Source: Amycolatopsis balhimycina FH 1894
GTDB lineage: Bacteria > Actinomycetota > Actinomycetes > Mycobacteriales > Pseudonocardiaceae
Direction of reading: 5' to 3'
NCBI RefSeq assembly: GCF_000384295.1
Contig: NZ_KB913037.1
Span: forward strand, 8,650,699 to 8,714,698
Length of the DNA: 64,000 bases
Of the stretch, positions 43,268 through 52,532 are shown piece by piece; the stretch's first letter is position 1; each line of letters starts with the position of its first letter. The notes beneath the pieces were generated by a model. That model saw only the letters and a program-made list of their open reading frames with translations. It had not been told where the DNA came from and did no database searches. The position numbers and the translations under genes were made by a program.

Positions 43268-44106
43268 CAGGCCTCCGCGAGCGGGCCGTAGGTGTCCGGG
43301 CGGCGGTCGCGGTAGAACGCCCACTGGTTCCGGACGTCGTCGAGCAGCCCGAGGTCGAGATCGCGCACCACGACCTCGTCGTCGGTGTCGGACGCGGCGT
43401 CGCCGACGAGCTGGCCCTTCGGGTCGACGAAGTACGTCTGACCGTAGAAGTCGTTGTCGCCCAGCGGTTCCACGCCGACGCGGTTGATCGCGCCGACGAA
43501 GTACTCGTTCGCCACCGCGGCCGCCGGCTGCTCCAGCTTCCACAGGTACTGCGACAGGCTGCGGCTGGTCGCCGAGGGGTTGAACACGATCTTCGCCCCG
43601 GCCAGGCCGAGGGCACGCCAGCCCTCCGGGAAGTGCCGCTCGTAGCAGATGTAGACGCCGATGCGGCCCACGGCGGTGTCGAACACCGGGTAACCGAGGT
43701 TGCCGGGCCGGAAGTAGAACTTCTCCCAGAACCCCTGGACCTGCGGGATGTGGTTCTTGCGGTACTTGCCGAGGTAGGTGCCGTCGGCGTCGATGACCGC
43801 GGCGGTGTTGTAGTAGACGCCGGGCTGCTCGACCTCGTACATCGGCACGATCAGCACGATGCCGTGACGCTCGGCGACCTCCTGCATGAGCCGCGTGGTG
43901 GGCCCGTCGGGAATGGCCTCGGTGTAGGAGTAGTAGTCGGCGTCCTGCACCTGGCAGAAGTACGGCCCGTAGAACAGCTCCTGGAGGCAGACGACCTGGG
44001 CGCCCTGCGAGGCGGCGGTGGCGATGTGGTCGACCGCCGCCTTGATCATGGACTCCTTGTCACCCGTCCACCGCTGCTGGATCAATCCGGCTCGGACGAC
44101 GCTCAC
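43267..44106 (-). CDS. Beta-ureidopropionase-like nitrilase-superfamily amidohydrolase
   Basis: A 279-residue carbon-nitrogen hydrolase starting at GTG 44106. The catalytic Glu-Lys-Cys triad is in CLQELFYGPYF, KYRKNHIPQ and VYICYERHFPEG. It is closest in motif style to N-carbamoyl-beta-alanine amidohydrolases, converting the hydantoinase product to beta-alanine, CO2 and ammonia. The start overlaps the transporter 3' end by 47 bases in another frame, so the real start could be slightly downstream. Confidence 0.9.
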   Translation of the reverse strand: MSVVRAGLIQQRWTGDKESMIKAAVDHIATAASQGAQVVCLQELFYGPYFCQVQDADYYSYTEAIPDGPTTRLMQEVAERHGIVLIVPMYEVEQPGVYYNTAAVIDADGTYLGKYRKNHIPQVQGFWEKFYFRPGNLGYPVFDTAVGRIGVYICYERHFPEGWRALGLAGAKIVFNPSATSRSLSQYLWKLEQPAAAVANEYFVGAINRVGVEPLGDNDFYGQTYFVDPKGQLVGDAASDTDDEVVVRDLDLGLLDDVRNQWAFYRDRRPDTYGPLAEA

Positions 44107-45613
44107 TTGCTTCCTCCTTGGTTGAGGGAAGGGTCAGTGCGGCGAAGACGGCGAAGGCGCCGACCAGGCCGATCACCCAGTTGTAGTCGTAAAGCGGCTT
44201 GAGGAACGGGATCAGGCCGTCGGCGGGGAAGGGCCCGCCGTACGCACCGCCGACCGCGAGGAGGGCTCCCACCAGCGTCGCGACCAGCGCGCGCCAGTTC
44301 CAGCCGCCGGTGAACCAATACACCCCATCGGGTGTGTAGAGGTCCTTCAGCCGCAGCTTCGTGCGGTTGACGAGCCAGTAGCCGGCGACGAGCACCCCGG
44401 CGACCGCGCCGAGCAGCCCGCCGTAGAAGCCGAGCCACGCGAAGATGTAGATGTTCGGGTCCGAGTACAGCCGCCAGGGCTGGATGAGGATGCCGATGAC
44501 GCCGGTGATCCCGCCGCCGACCGCGAAGGTGATCTTCTTCGGGAACGCGTTCGAGAAGTCGTAGGACGGGCTGACGACGTTGGCCGCGAGGTTCGCCGAG
44601 ATCGTCGCCAGCACCAGCGCGACCAGGGCGACGACGACCACGGCCGGGCTGTCGAACTTGTCGGCCAGTTTTGCCGGGTCCCAGATGTCCTCGCCGTAGA
44701 GCACGTGCCCGCCCGACGTGGTCAGGATGGCCACGATGGCGATGAACGTCATCGTCGTCGGCAGGCCGAGGATCTGGCCGCGGACCTGCTTGCGCTGGCT
44801 GCCGCCGAAGCGGGTGAAGTCCGGCATGTTGAGCGACAGCGTCGACCAGAACGCGATCATCGCCATCAGCGACGGCGCGAACACCTTCCAGAAGTCCGGG
44901 CCCCAGCCGAGCTTGCCGCCGTCGGACAGGATCGGGCCGAGCCCGCCCGCCTTGACCAGCACGTACCCGAGCATGACCAGGAAGCCGACCGACACCAGCG
45001 GCGCCGTCCAGTTCTCGAACCGGCGGACCGCGTCCATGCCGCGCCAGATGATGAGCATCTGGCCGATCCAGAAGACCACGAAGGACAGCCAGAGCGTCCA
45101 GTGCTGTCCGGCTACGACGGCGGAGTCGCGCCACCACGAGCCGAGCAGGCGGCCGAGGATGACGTAGATGGCCTCGCCGCCGACCCAGGTCTGGATGCCG
45201 AACCAGCCGCAGGCGATGAACGCCCGCAGCAGCGCGGCCAGGTTGGCGCCGCGCAGGCCGTAGAACGCGCGGGCGAACACCGGGAACGGGATGCCGTACT
45301 TCGTGCCGGCGTGGCTGTTGAGCAGCATCGGCGCGAGCACGACCAGGTTGCCGATCGTGATCGTGAGCAGCGCCTGCACCCAGTTCATGCCGAGCGCGAT
45401 GAGCGACGCGGCCAGGGCGTAGCTGGGGATGTTGTGCGCCATCCCCATCCAGAGCGCGAAATAGTTGTAGGTGGTCCAGGTCCGTTTTGCGACGGGGACG
45501 GGGGCCAGCTCTTCGTTGAAGAACCGGCTGCCTTCGAGAGACCCGACGTCGGCGGGGTTCAGTTCGACCCGGCCGTCGTCGTGCACGCGCTGGTCTGCGG
45601 GTGTCGGCGCCAT
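44060..45613 (-). CDS. NCS1 family nucleobase/hydantoin:cation symporter
   Basis: A 517-residue membrane protein with about 12 helices. The N-terminal NEELAPVPVAKRTWTTYNYFALWMGMAHNIPSY is the NCS1 signature (compare Mhp1 and PucI). ARAFYGLRGANLAALLRAFIACGWFGIQTWVGGEAIY and LNMPDFTRF are further family motifs. It probably imports the hydantoin, allantoin or uracil used by the two hydrolases downstream and is the first gene of that operon. It starts at ATG 45613. Confidence 0.94.
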   Translation of the reverse strand: MAPTPADQRVHDDGRVELNPADVGSLEGSRFFNEELAPVPVAKRTWTTYNYFALWMGMAHNIPSYALAASLIALGMNWVQALLTITIGNLVVLAPMLLNSHAGTKYGIPFPVFARAFYGLRGANLAALLRAFIACGWFGIQTWVGGEAIYVILGRLLGSWWRDSAVVAGQHWTLWLSFVVFWIGQMLIIWRGMDAVRRFENWTAPLVSVGFLVMLGYVLVKAGGLGPILSDGGKLGWGPDFWKVFAPSLMAMIAFWSTLSLNMPDFTRFGGSQRKQVRGQILGLPTTMTFIAIVAILTTSGGHVLYGEDIWDPAKLADKFDSPAVVVVALVALVLATISANLAANVVSPSYDFSNAFPKKITFAVGGGITGVIGILIQPWRLYSDPNIYIFAWLGFYGGLLGAVAGVLVAGYWLVNRTKLRLKDLYTPDGVYWFTGGWNWRALVATLVGALLAVGGAYGGPFPADGLIPFLKPLYDYNWVIGLVGAFAVFAALTLPSTKEEASERRPSRIDPAAVDG

Positions 45614-45833
45614 TGCGGAATCCTGCGCGCCTGGTCATCGCCGGTGCAACGGCAGTCTGTTCACTCTTCGCTGATCAGGAGTGCAGTCTGTCGATTGCGC
45701 CAAGGGGCTCCGGAGTGCATGAACTGCGTCACACATCTCGCCGTCACGAACCGGCAAAGCGGCTGAAACGTCTCCACAGGATCTTCACAGTTCACGCGGA
45801 CCGTCTCCATCGGAGGTGCTTACTGTCGTGGCC

Positions 45834-46526
45834 ATGGAACTGGGTGGGCGGCGGGTGCTCGTCGTCGAGGACGACGTCACGATCGCCGCGTCGATCGCGG
45901 CCCGGCTGCGGGCCGAGGGGTTCACCGTGGACGTCGCCCACGACGGGCCCGCCGCCGTCGAGGCCGACTCGGCGGGCGAGCCGGAGCTGGTGGTGCTCGA
46001 CGTGATGCTGCCCGGGTTCGACGGCCTGGAGGTCTGCCGCCGGATCCAGGGACGGCGTCCGGTGCCGGTGCTGATGCTGACCGCGCGCGCCGACGAGACG
46101 GACCTGCTGGTCGGGCTGGGGGTCGGCGCCGACGACTACCTCACGAAGCCGTTCTCGATGCGGGTGCTCACCGCCCGGGTGCACGCGCTGCTGCGGCGGG
46201 TGGACCGCTCGGCGTCCGTCGCGGGCGCCCGGATCGTGCTCGGCGACCTCGACATCGACATCGACCAGCGGCGCGTCGCCCGGGCGGGCGTCGCGGCGCA
46301 GCTGACGCCGATCGAGTTCGACCTGCTGGTCCACTTCGCGCGGCGGCCGCGAGTGGTGCAGCCGCGCGAACGGCTGCTGTCGGAGGTGTGGGACTGGGAC
46401 GTCCACGGCACGTCGGCGGGGACGCGGGCGGTGGACAGCCACATCAAGGCGCTGCGGCGGAAGCTCGGCGCGGACCTGATCCGGACGGTGCACGGCGTCG
46501 GCTACGCATTGGAGGCGGGCTCGTGA
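45834..46526 (+). CDS. OmpR-type response regulator
   Basis: A 230-residue regulator. The receiver domain has the acidic pair VEDD, the phosphoacceptor Asp in VVLDVMLPG, Thr in MLTARAD and Lys in YLTKPFS. A winged-helix DNA-binding domain (LTPIEFDLLVHFARRPRVVQPRERLL ... VDSHIKALRRKLG) forms the C-terminal half. ATG 45834 is preferred, but GTG 45828 and GTG 45816 are in frame. It is coupled to the kinase by a GTGA overlap. No target genes are apparent. Confidence 0.93.
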   Translation: MELGGRRVLVVEDDVTIAASIAARLRAEGFTVDVAHDGPAAVEADSAGEPELVVLDVMLPGFDGLEVCRRIQGRRPVPVLMLTARADETDLLVGLGVGADDYLTKPFSMRVLTARVHALLRRVDRSASVAGARIVLGDLDIDIDQRRVARAGVAAQLTPIEFDLLVHFARRPRVVQPRERLLSEVWDWDVHGTSAGTRAVDSHIKALRRKLGADLIRTVHGVGYALEAGS

Positions 46527-47515
46527 ACCTCGTTCCGCGGCCGCTGGATCGGATCCGGTCGATCAAGCTGAAGCTGGCGATCCTGATGGTCGCCTCCGGC
46601 GGGGTGGCGTTCGCGTTCTTCAACTGGCAGATCGGCTGGCTGCCGCCGAGGACGACGGTCACCGCGATGGTCCTGGCCCTGGTGTTGTCGCAGGTCCTGG
46701 CGCACGGGATGACGCGGCCGCTGCGCGAGATGACCGCGGCGGCGCGGGCGATGGCGAAGGGCGACTACAGCCGCCGGATCCGCGCGACGACCCGCGACGA
46801 GGTGGGTTCGCTGGCGCGCGCGTTCAACCAGATGGCGGGGGACCTCGGCGACGCGGACCGCCGGCGCCGGGAGCTGATCGCGAACGTGTCCCACGAGCTG
46901 CGGACGCCGATCACCGCGCTGAGCGGCGTGCTGGAGAACCTCGTCGACGGCGTCGAGGAACCCGATCCGGGGACGTTGAAGACGGCGTTGCGGCAGACCG
47001 AGCGGCTGGCGACGCTGGTGGACGAGCTGCTGGACTTGTCACGGCTCGACGCGGGGGCGATCCCGCTGCACAAGACGTCCTTCTCACTGTGGTCGCTGCT
47101 GTCGGAAGTGGTGGGGGAGGCGGCGTTCGCGGGCCGCGGGGTGACGTTCTCGGTGTCGGTCTCCCCGGAGGGCGCGCTGGTGACGGCGGACCGCGGACGG
47201 CTGTTCCAGGTGGTGGCGAACCTGCTGGAGAACGCGGCCCGCCACGGCCCGGCGGGCGGCGAGGTGCGGGTGCTGGCGCAGGTGCGGCCGGGGGAGGTCC
47301 GCATCGACGTCTGCGACGAGGGGCCGGGCATCGCGCGGGCCGACCGGGAGCGGGTCTTCGAGCGGTTCACCCGCGGGGAACGGCCCTCGGGCGGGGGCAC
47401 GGGGCTGGGGCTGGCGATCGCCCGGTGGGCGGTGGAACTGCACGGCGGGACGATCGGGGTGGCGGACCCGGCGCCGGGGACGGGCAGCCGGATCCGGGTG
47501 ACGCTGCCGGCCTAG
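46523..47515 (+). CDS. Sensor histidine kinase
   Basis: A 330-residue kinase starting at GTG 46523. The sensor part is short, with one or two helices (AILMVASGGVAFAFFNW and VTAMVLALVLSQVLAHGM) and hardly any extracellular loop. A HAMP domain (MTRPLREMTAAARAMAKGDYSRRI) follows. The H-box is NVSHELRTPI, the N-box is NLLENAARHG, and the G-boxes are DEGPGI and GTGLGLAI. It may sense the membrane itself or a partner. It is followed by a palindromic repeat that probably ends the transcript. Confidence 0.93.
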   Translation: MNLVPRPLDRIRSIKLKLAILMVASGGVAFAFFNWQIGWLPPRTTVTAMVLALVLSQVLAHGMTRPLREMTAAARAMAKGDYSRRIRATTRDEVGSLARAFNQMAGDLGDADRRRRELIANVSHELRTPITALSGVLENLVDGVEEPDPGTLKTALRQTERLATLVDELLDLSRLDAGAIPLHKTSFSLWSLLSEVVGEAAFAGRGVTFSVSVSPEGALVTADRGRLFQVVANLLENAARHGPAGGEVRVLAQVRPGEVRIDVCDEGPGIARADRERVFERFTRGERPSGGGTGLGLAIARWAVELHGGTIGVADPAPGTGSRIRVTLPA

Positions 47516-47531
47516 TTCCCGCGGCTCCGGT

Positions 47532-47584
47532 GTCTTGAATGACTCATTCAGGGCGCCGGAGGTCCTGAATGAGTCATTCAAGAC
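47532..47584. repeat. Palindromic hairpin with TGAATGACTCATTCA arms, copy 3
   Basis: A perfect 21-bp stem (47532-47552 with 47564-47584) encloses an 11-base loop. It begins 16 bp after the kinase stop and 59 bp before the next start. Unlike copies 1 and 2 it has none of the longer flanking element. Its arms equal copy 1 (GTCTTGAATGACTCATTCAGG). Confidence 0.85.
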
Positions 47585-47643
47585 CTTTCGGCCGGACTGT
47601 GGCGTTCGCAAAAGTGAACGCGAGATCTCGAGGAAGAGGCGAA

Positions 47644-49347
47644 ATGCCCAAAGCTCATGTCGGCGGCGGTGTGCCGCGGGGGAAGCGTTCGGTCGCGTCC
47701 CGGGTGGCCACGCCGGATCCGGCAACGGCCCGAGTTTCGCCCGCCGGGGAGCGGGCAGGAGCCGGCGATGCTCGGGTGGCCGGCTCCGCGTCTCCGGTGT
47801 CGGGGGCGGTGGGTGGGGGTGCCGGGGGTGGATCGGTGGGACTGGCCGGTTCTGCTGCTGCGGGTGCGGCGTCCGGCGGTGGGGTGGCCGTGGCCGCTCC
47901 GCCCGTGCTCATGCTGCCGCTGCCGCCGCCGAAGTCCGCTGTTGTGCCTCTGCCTCCCGCCGTGCTGCCCGCCGCCGGGCTTGCCGGGGTGGCCGCCGCG
48001 CTCGTGCTGCCCGTCGACCGGCCCGGGGCCGGGTGGCTGCTCAGCGGGCTGGCCGCGGCCGCGGCCGTGGTCGTCGCCGATCGGCGTTCCCGGGCGGGCG
48101 GTTCCTTCACCTGGCTCAGTGCCGGGTGGGCGTTCCTCGCCCTTGCCCTGCTCGGGATGGGAGCCGTGCGGGCCTCCGGGTGGCTGTTCGTCCTGTGCGT
48201 GCTCGGCGCCGTCGTCACCGGGTCGCTGGCCGTCGTCGGGGAGCGGACCGTCAATTCCGTCCTCTACGACATGCTCGCGATCCCGGTCGAGGCCCTGCGC
48301 GCCATTCCGTGGGCCGGCCGCGGCGTCGGACGCTTCACCGCCCGGCGCGACGGCGTCGCCCGCCGGATCGCGCTCGCCGTGCTTGCCGCCGCCGCGCTCG
48401 TCGGGGTCTTCGTGCCGCTGCTCGTGAGTGCCGACGCTGCCTTCGCCGCCGTCGTCAACGCCATGGTTCCCGATCTCGGCATCGACGTTCTCCTGCGGTG
48501 GTGCTGCGTGTTCGCGGCCGTCACCATGGTGGTCGCCGGGGCGTGCTACTTCCTCGCCGCGCCGGCGCGGCGCGCCTCGGCGGATAGTCCACACAGGACT
48601 AGATACAGTCTGGAGTGGACGGTCCCGCTCACCGTCCTCGTCCTCGTGTTCGGCCTCTTCGTCGGCGTACGGCTGGTCGTGCTGTTCGGCGGCACCGAGT
48701 ACGTCCTGCGCACGAGCGGCCTGACGTCGGCGGAGTACGCCCGCGGCGGCTTCTGGCAGCTGTGCGCGGTCACCGTGCTGACGCTGGCGATCGTCGCGGC
48801 CGCGCTGCGCTGGGCGCCGGACGCCACCCGCGCCGACCGGCTGCGCCAGCGCGTCCTGCTGGGGGCGCTGAGCGCGCTGAGCCTGGTGCTCGTCGGGTCG
48901 GCGTTGAGTCGCATGTGGACATACCAGGAGGCGTACGGCTTCACCGTGCTGCGGCTGCTGGTCGAGGTCTGCGAACTGTGGTTCGGCGCGGTGTTCGTGC
49001 TGGTCGGAGCCTCGCTGGTCCGCCTGCGCTCGACGTGGCTGCCCCGCGCGGCGATCGGCACGGCCGCGGCGGCGCTGCTCGCCCTCGCCGTCCTCGACCC
49101 GGAACGTCTCATCGCCGACGCCAACCTCGACCGCGTGGCCGCCGGCAAGCCCCTCGACGACCGCTACCTGGCGCGTTTCTCGGCCGACGTGGTCCCGGTG
49201 GTTTCGGCCCGGGTCCAGGAGCCGCTGCGGACGTGCGTGCTGCGGCAGGTGCTGAGCGCCGACACCCCGGACGGCTGGCCGGCCTGGAACCTCAGCCGCT
49301 CAGCCGCGCGTGACGTGCCTCTCGGTAACGGTATCGGCTGCCGCTGA
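47644..49347 (+). CDS. DUF4173 family integral membrane protein
   Basis: A 567-residue protein starting at ATG 47644 with GAGG upstream (a start at 47569 would read through the palindromic repeat). A Gly/Ala/Pro-rich N-terminal tail of about 120 residues precedes about 10 membrane helices. WTVPLTVLVLVFGLFVGVRLVVLFGG and LTSAEYARGGFWQLCAVTVLTL match the DUF4173 core, including the conserved EYARxGFWxL. The final region after the last helix is soluble, with DANLDRVAAGKPLDDRYLARFS. The function is unknown. Confidence 0.85.
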   Translation: MPKAHVGGGVPRGKRSVASRVATPDPATARVSPAGERAGAGDARVAGSASPVSGAVGGGAGGGSVGLAGSAAAGAASGGGVAVAAPPVLMLPLPPPKSAVVPLPPAVLPAAGLAGVAAALVLPVDRPGAGWLLSGLAAAAAVVVADRRSRAGGSFTWLSAGWAFLALALLGMGAVRASGWLFVLCVLGAVVTGSLAVVGERTVNSVLYDMLAIPVEALRAIPWAGRGVGRFTARRDGVARRIALAVLAAAALVGVFVPLLVSADAAFAAVVNAMVPDLGIDVLLRWCCVFAAVTMVVAGACYFLAAPARRASADSPHRTRYSLEWTVPLTVLVLVFGLFVGVRLVVLFGGTEYVLRTSGLTSAEYARGGFWQLCAVTVLTLAIVAAALRWAPDATRADRLRQRVLLGALSALSLVLVGSALSRMWTYQEAYGFTVLRLLVEVCELWFGAVFVLVGASLVRLRSTWLPRAAIGTAAAALLALAVLDPERLIADANLDRVAAGKPLDDRYLARFSADVVPVVSARVQEPLRTCVLRQVLSADTPDGWPAWNLSRSAARDVPLGNGIGCR

Positions 49348-49378
49348 ACCGCATCGCCGTGCGGCGCGTGGTCAAGAG

Positions 49379-49591
49379 TTACGCGGAAGCCACCGGACCG
49401 TCGTGGGGGCGGCCCGGCGGCTTCCGCGCGCTCAAACAGGCCACCAGGGCTTCAAACGATCGGGTGGTAACGGAGAGTGTGCCTCCCGCGCGGTCCTTCG
49501 TATCGCGGATCTGCGACAGCCCGGCGAACCGTACTTCGACGCACTCGTGCTCGCCGCTGTGAGAGGACTTTCGCCAAGCGGCTCCGAGCAT
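49379..49591 (-). CDS. DUF397 domain protein
   Basis: A 70-residue protein. AWRKSSHSGEHECVEV and IRDTKDRAGGTLSV match DUF397, a family nearly restricted to actinomycetes and usually paired with an XRE-type regulator. The partner gene ends one base upstream of this start, so the pair forms an operon. In Streptomyces such pairs act in development and antibiotic control, where the small protein is thought to modulate the regulator. Confidence 0.9.
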   Translation of the reverse strand: MLGAAWRKSSHSGEHECVEVRFAGLSQIRDTKDRAGGTLSVTTRSFEALVACLSARKPPGRPHDGPVASA

Positions 49592-49592
49592 T

Positions 49593-50426
49593 TCAGGCCT
49601 CCAGTTCGGTGATCACCCCCTGGACGAGGTGTTCGCTATCGGACTCGCTCAGCGCCAGGGCGGACAATGTCTCGACGGCACCACGGTAGTCGGCCACATG
49701 TTCGCGGTTGTAGACATATCCGTTGCCGCGGTACAGCTCCAGGTAGACGATGGACGGGAGATCATCGAAGTCGAAGAGTACGAAAGGGCCATAGAGTCCG
49801 GGGTGGTAGCCGCTCCTCTCCGGCAAAACACGCAACGACACATTCCGGGCGCGGGAAACCGTGAGCAGGTGGCGGAGCTGCTCGGCCATCATCTGGCGAT
49901 CGCCGATCTGCTGGTGCAGCACCGCCTCGCTGAGCAACGCCTGGTACGGCAGGGCGTGCCGGGCGCTCAGCACCTCGCGCCGGGCGAGCCTGATCATCAC
50001 CTGCTTCTCCACATCCGGCTTCGGGCGGGACGTGGTGGCGAAGAGCGCCCGAATGTAGGCCGGAGTCTGCAACAGACCAGGCAGCAGGCCAGGCGCCCAT
50101 TGCGTCATGGCACTGGCGGTGCGCTCGTATTCGACGAAGGTGGCGATGGTCGGCGTGTGCTGTTCGAGCCAGTTGGGCTCGGCGGCGGTGCGTGCCAGGT
50201 TCACGAGCCGCGCACGTTCGGCGGGCTCGACCCGGAGCGCGCCGAGGATCGTGGCCAGCTCCTCGATCTTCGGAACCCGCCTACCGCTCTCCCAGCTGGA
50301 GATGTTCTGGGCGATCAGACCGGTCAACCGGCCGAGTTCCCGGACTCCCAGATTCCGCGCCTCCCGGGCTTTCTTCATGCCGAACCCCAGCGCGCGGGCC
50401 CGGGGCGTGGCGATCGGTGGTGGCAT
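49593..50426 (-). CDS. XRE-type regulator with DUF5753 domain
   Basis: A 277-residue protein starting at ATG 50426 (longer in-frame extension rejected). The N-terminal helix-turn-helix is MKKAREARNLGVRELGRLTGLIAQNISSWESGRRVPKIEELATIL. The DUF5753 sensor domain runs from about residue 100 (IATFVEYERTASAMTQWAPGLLPGLLQTPAYIRALF) to the end. It is the WhiJ-like partner of the DUF397 gene directly downstream. The ligand and targets are unknown. Confidence 0.93.
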   Translation of the reverse strand: MPPPIATPRARALGFGMKKAREARNLGVRELGRLTGLIAQNISSWESGRRVPKIEELATILGALRVEPAERARLVNLARTAAEPNWLEQHTPTIATFVEYERTASAMTQWAPGLLPGLLQTPAYIRALFATTSRPKPDVEKQVMIRLARREVLSARHALPYQALLSEAVLHQQIGDRQMMAEQLRHLLTVSRARNVSLRVLPERSGYHPGLYGPFVLFDFDDLPSIVYLELYRGNGYVYNREHVADYRGAVETLSALALSESDSEHLVQGVITELEA

Positions 50427-50503
50427 GGGCACAGCCTGCCCGTCGGCAGGCCGTGCCCGGTCGGGTGATGCCGGTCCGCTGTCGCAGAGCTGCGTCAGGA
50501 AAC

Positions 50504-50866
50504 TCAGAAAGCGAACACGTCGTCCGAGTCGCGGCCGGCTTCGCAGCGGTTCGCGTACGTCGTGTGGAACGACACCGGCTTGCCGCGCCAGGTGCCGATC
50601 GCCGTGGCGTCCACCGGGGCGTAGATCAGCGTGCACGCCTGGTGGCGTGCGGTGATCCGCGAAAAGTCGCCGCCGGCGCCGGAAAGCACCGCGCACGCCT
50701 TGTCTCGCTTCGGGTGCGTTCCCCCCGCCGGGTCGCACGTGAGCACCACCGAGCCGGTCCGGTTGGCGATGTCGTGGGTGGTCAGCTGCAGCGTCGACGC
50801 CGGGGGTTGCGCCGGCGCGAGACAGCCGAGGCTCATCAAACAGGCTGCGAAGGGGATTAGGGCCAT
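50504..50866 (-). CDS. Subtilisin inhibitor-like (SSI family) secreted protein
   Basis: A 120-residue protein starting at ATG 50866, with a signal peptide (LIPFAACLMSLGCLAPA; a lipobox-like Cys makes a lipoprotein possible). VLTCDPAGGTHPKRDKAC, GGDFSRI, the reactive-loop region ACTLIYAPV and the end YANRCEAG...VFAF follow SSI. The four Cys give two disulfides. By alignment to SSI (CPMVY), the P1 residue is Leu in CTLIY, which would suit subtilisin- or chymotrypsin-like proteases. It probably guards against secreted proteases. Confidence 0.9.
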   Translation of the reverse strand: MALIPFAACLMSLGCLAPAQPPASTLQLTTHDIANRTGSVVLTCDPAGGTHPKRDKACAVLSGAGGDFSRITARHQACTLIYAPVDATAIGTWRGKPVSFHTTYANRCEAGRDSDDVFAF

Positions 50867-50894
50867 ATCGGTGTCATCGGCACGGCGGGGCCGA

Positions 50895-52532
50895 TCACTG
50901 TGCTCCACGTCCGGGTGAGTCTTCTTCGCTCGGCCGGGTGAGGTCCGCGGCCAGCAACGCGACGTACAGCGAAAGCATCGACTCCGGATCCTCCAGCCGG
51001 ACGCCGAGGACCTGCTCGATCCGGGCGAGCTGCTGGTAGTACGCCGTCCGGGAGGTGTGCGCCGCCGCGGCCGCCGCCGACTTGTTGCCGCCCTGTTCGC
51101 AGTAGTGGCGCAGGGCCTGGACGAGTCGGCTGCCCGTCGCCGCGTCGCGCTGCAGCAGGGGTCCCAGCTCGCGGTGGGCGAACGCCGTGACCCGCTCGTC
51201 GCCCGACAGCAGGTGCAGCAGGCCCCGCAGCCGGACGTCGGACAGCCGGTGCAGCACCCGGTCCGAGCCCGCTCCCAGCGCGGCCGCCGCGACCTGCCCC
51301 GCTTCGAGCAGCGTCCGGCGGGCTTCGCCGGGCGACGACACCGTCGTACCGACGGCCAGGACCCCCGGGGCGCTGCTCCGGGCCTCGTGGACGTCGGTGG
51401 CGAGCCGGTGCAGCACGGCGTCGGCGTTCGCCTCCGGCGACAGCGCGAGCAACGCCCGCACGCCCAGCTCGTCGCTCGCCACCAGTGCCGACACCTTCGC
51501 GCGGCGCGCCGCCAGCACCGTCGCTTCGGCCAGTTCGCGCAGTACCGGCGGGGTGGACAGCGCGGGCCGCGGCGTGCCCGTCAGCCGGGGCCGGACCGCC
51601 AGCCCGACCAGCTGCCGCCCGGCCAGGGGCACGGCCAGCGCCGAGGCCCGCGCCAGCAGCTCGGCCGACGGTGCCGGCGAAGCGACGAGCTCGGCGAGCA
51701 GGGCGCGGTGGGCCTGCCGTTCCAGGCCGTCGGAGTCCTTCGCGACCAGCCGGTGCACGGCAAGCGCGGACGCGGCCCGCTCGGCGACTACCCGATGGCG
51801 GTGCGGCGGCTGGTCGGCGCAGACGAGGATCAGCCGTCCCCAGTCGTGCCCGCGCGCTCCGACGACGGTGACCAGCCAGCCCGAACCGGGGTGGTAGCCG
51901 GTCCGCTCGCCGACCTGGACCACCCGGGACCGGGCCGGCCAGCCGGTGAGCAGCTCCGCCGGGTCGGTGCCGGCCGCGTCGTAGGCGAGGACCTCGTGGG
52001 ACAGCGTCTCCAGCACCACCGGCTGCTCGGTGAGCCGGGCGACCTCGCCCAGGACGACGCCGGGTTCGGCGCCCGCGACCGTCAGGGCGGTGAACGTCTC
52101 GTGCACGCGTTCGGCGGCGCGCAGCTCGGCGACCTGGGCGTCGACGATCTGGCCGTTCACCGCTTCGGTGACGCTCACGAACCGCGTTTCCCGCGAGAGC
52201 GTGACCAGCGGCAGGCCGTGCTCCTCGGCCGCGTCGACCAGCGCGGCGGGCAGCTTGTCGCTCCAGTGCCGGACCAGCTCGACCACGACGCCGGCGGCGC
52301 CGACCCCGGCCAGGTCGGCGACGTAGCGGGCCAGCGACGGGCCGTCGTCGGGCAGCGCGACACCGGTGGTCAGCACCAGCTCGCCGCCGCGCAGCAGGTG
52401 GGCGATGTCGGCGACCTCGGCGACGTGCGCCCAGCGCACCGGCGCGTCCAGCCCGGCCGCGCCGGCGACGACGTGCGGGCGGCCCTGGCGCAGCACCGGC
52501 AGCGCGAGCGCCTCGGCGACGGTCGGGTACAT
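50895..52532 (-). CDS. PucR family transcriptional regulator
   Basis: A 545-residue regulator starting at ATG 52532. An N-terminal PucR domain (TVAEALALPVLRQGRPHVVAG ... LLRGGELVLTTGVAL) and a GGDEF-like central region precede a C-terminal helix-turn-helix of the HTH_30 type (GNKSAAAAAAHTSRTAYYQQLARIEQVLG). PucR-type proteins control purine, pyrimidine or amine catabolism. It is divergent from a semialdehyde dehydrogenase gene and near a hydantoin degradation operon, both plausible targets (inference). Confidence 0.93.
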   Translation of the reverse strand: MYPTVAEALALPVLRQGRPHVVAGAAGLDAPVRWAHVAEVADIAHLLRGGELVLTTGVALPDDGPSLARYVADLAGVGAAGVVVELVRHWSDKLPAALVDAAEEHGLPLVTLSRETRFVSVTEAVNGQIVDAQVAELRAAERVHETFTALTVAGAEPGVVLGEVARLTEQPVVLETLSHEVLAYDAAGTDPAELLTGWPARSRVVQVGERTGYHPGSGWLVTVVGARGHDWGRLILVCADQPPHRHRVVAERAASALAVHRLVAKDSDGLERQAHRALLAELVASPAPSAELLARASALAVPLAGRQLVGLAVRPRLTGTPRPALSTPPVLRELAEATVLAARRAKVSALVASDELGVRALLALSPEANADAVLHRLATDVHEARSSAPGVLAVGTTVSSPGEARRTLLEAGQVAAAALGAGSDRVLHRLSDVRLRGLLHLLSGDERVTAFAHRELGPLLQRDAATGSRLVQALRHYCEQGGNKSAAAAAAHTSRTAYYQQLARIEQVLGVRLEDPESMLSLYVALLAADLTRPSEEDSPGRGAQ

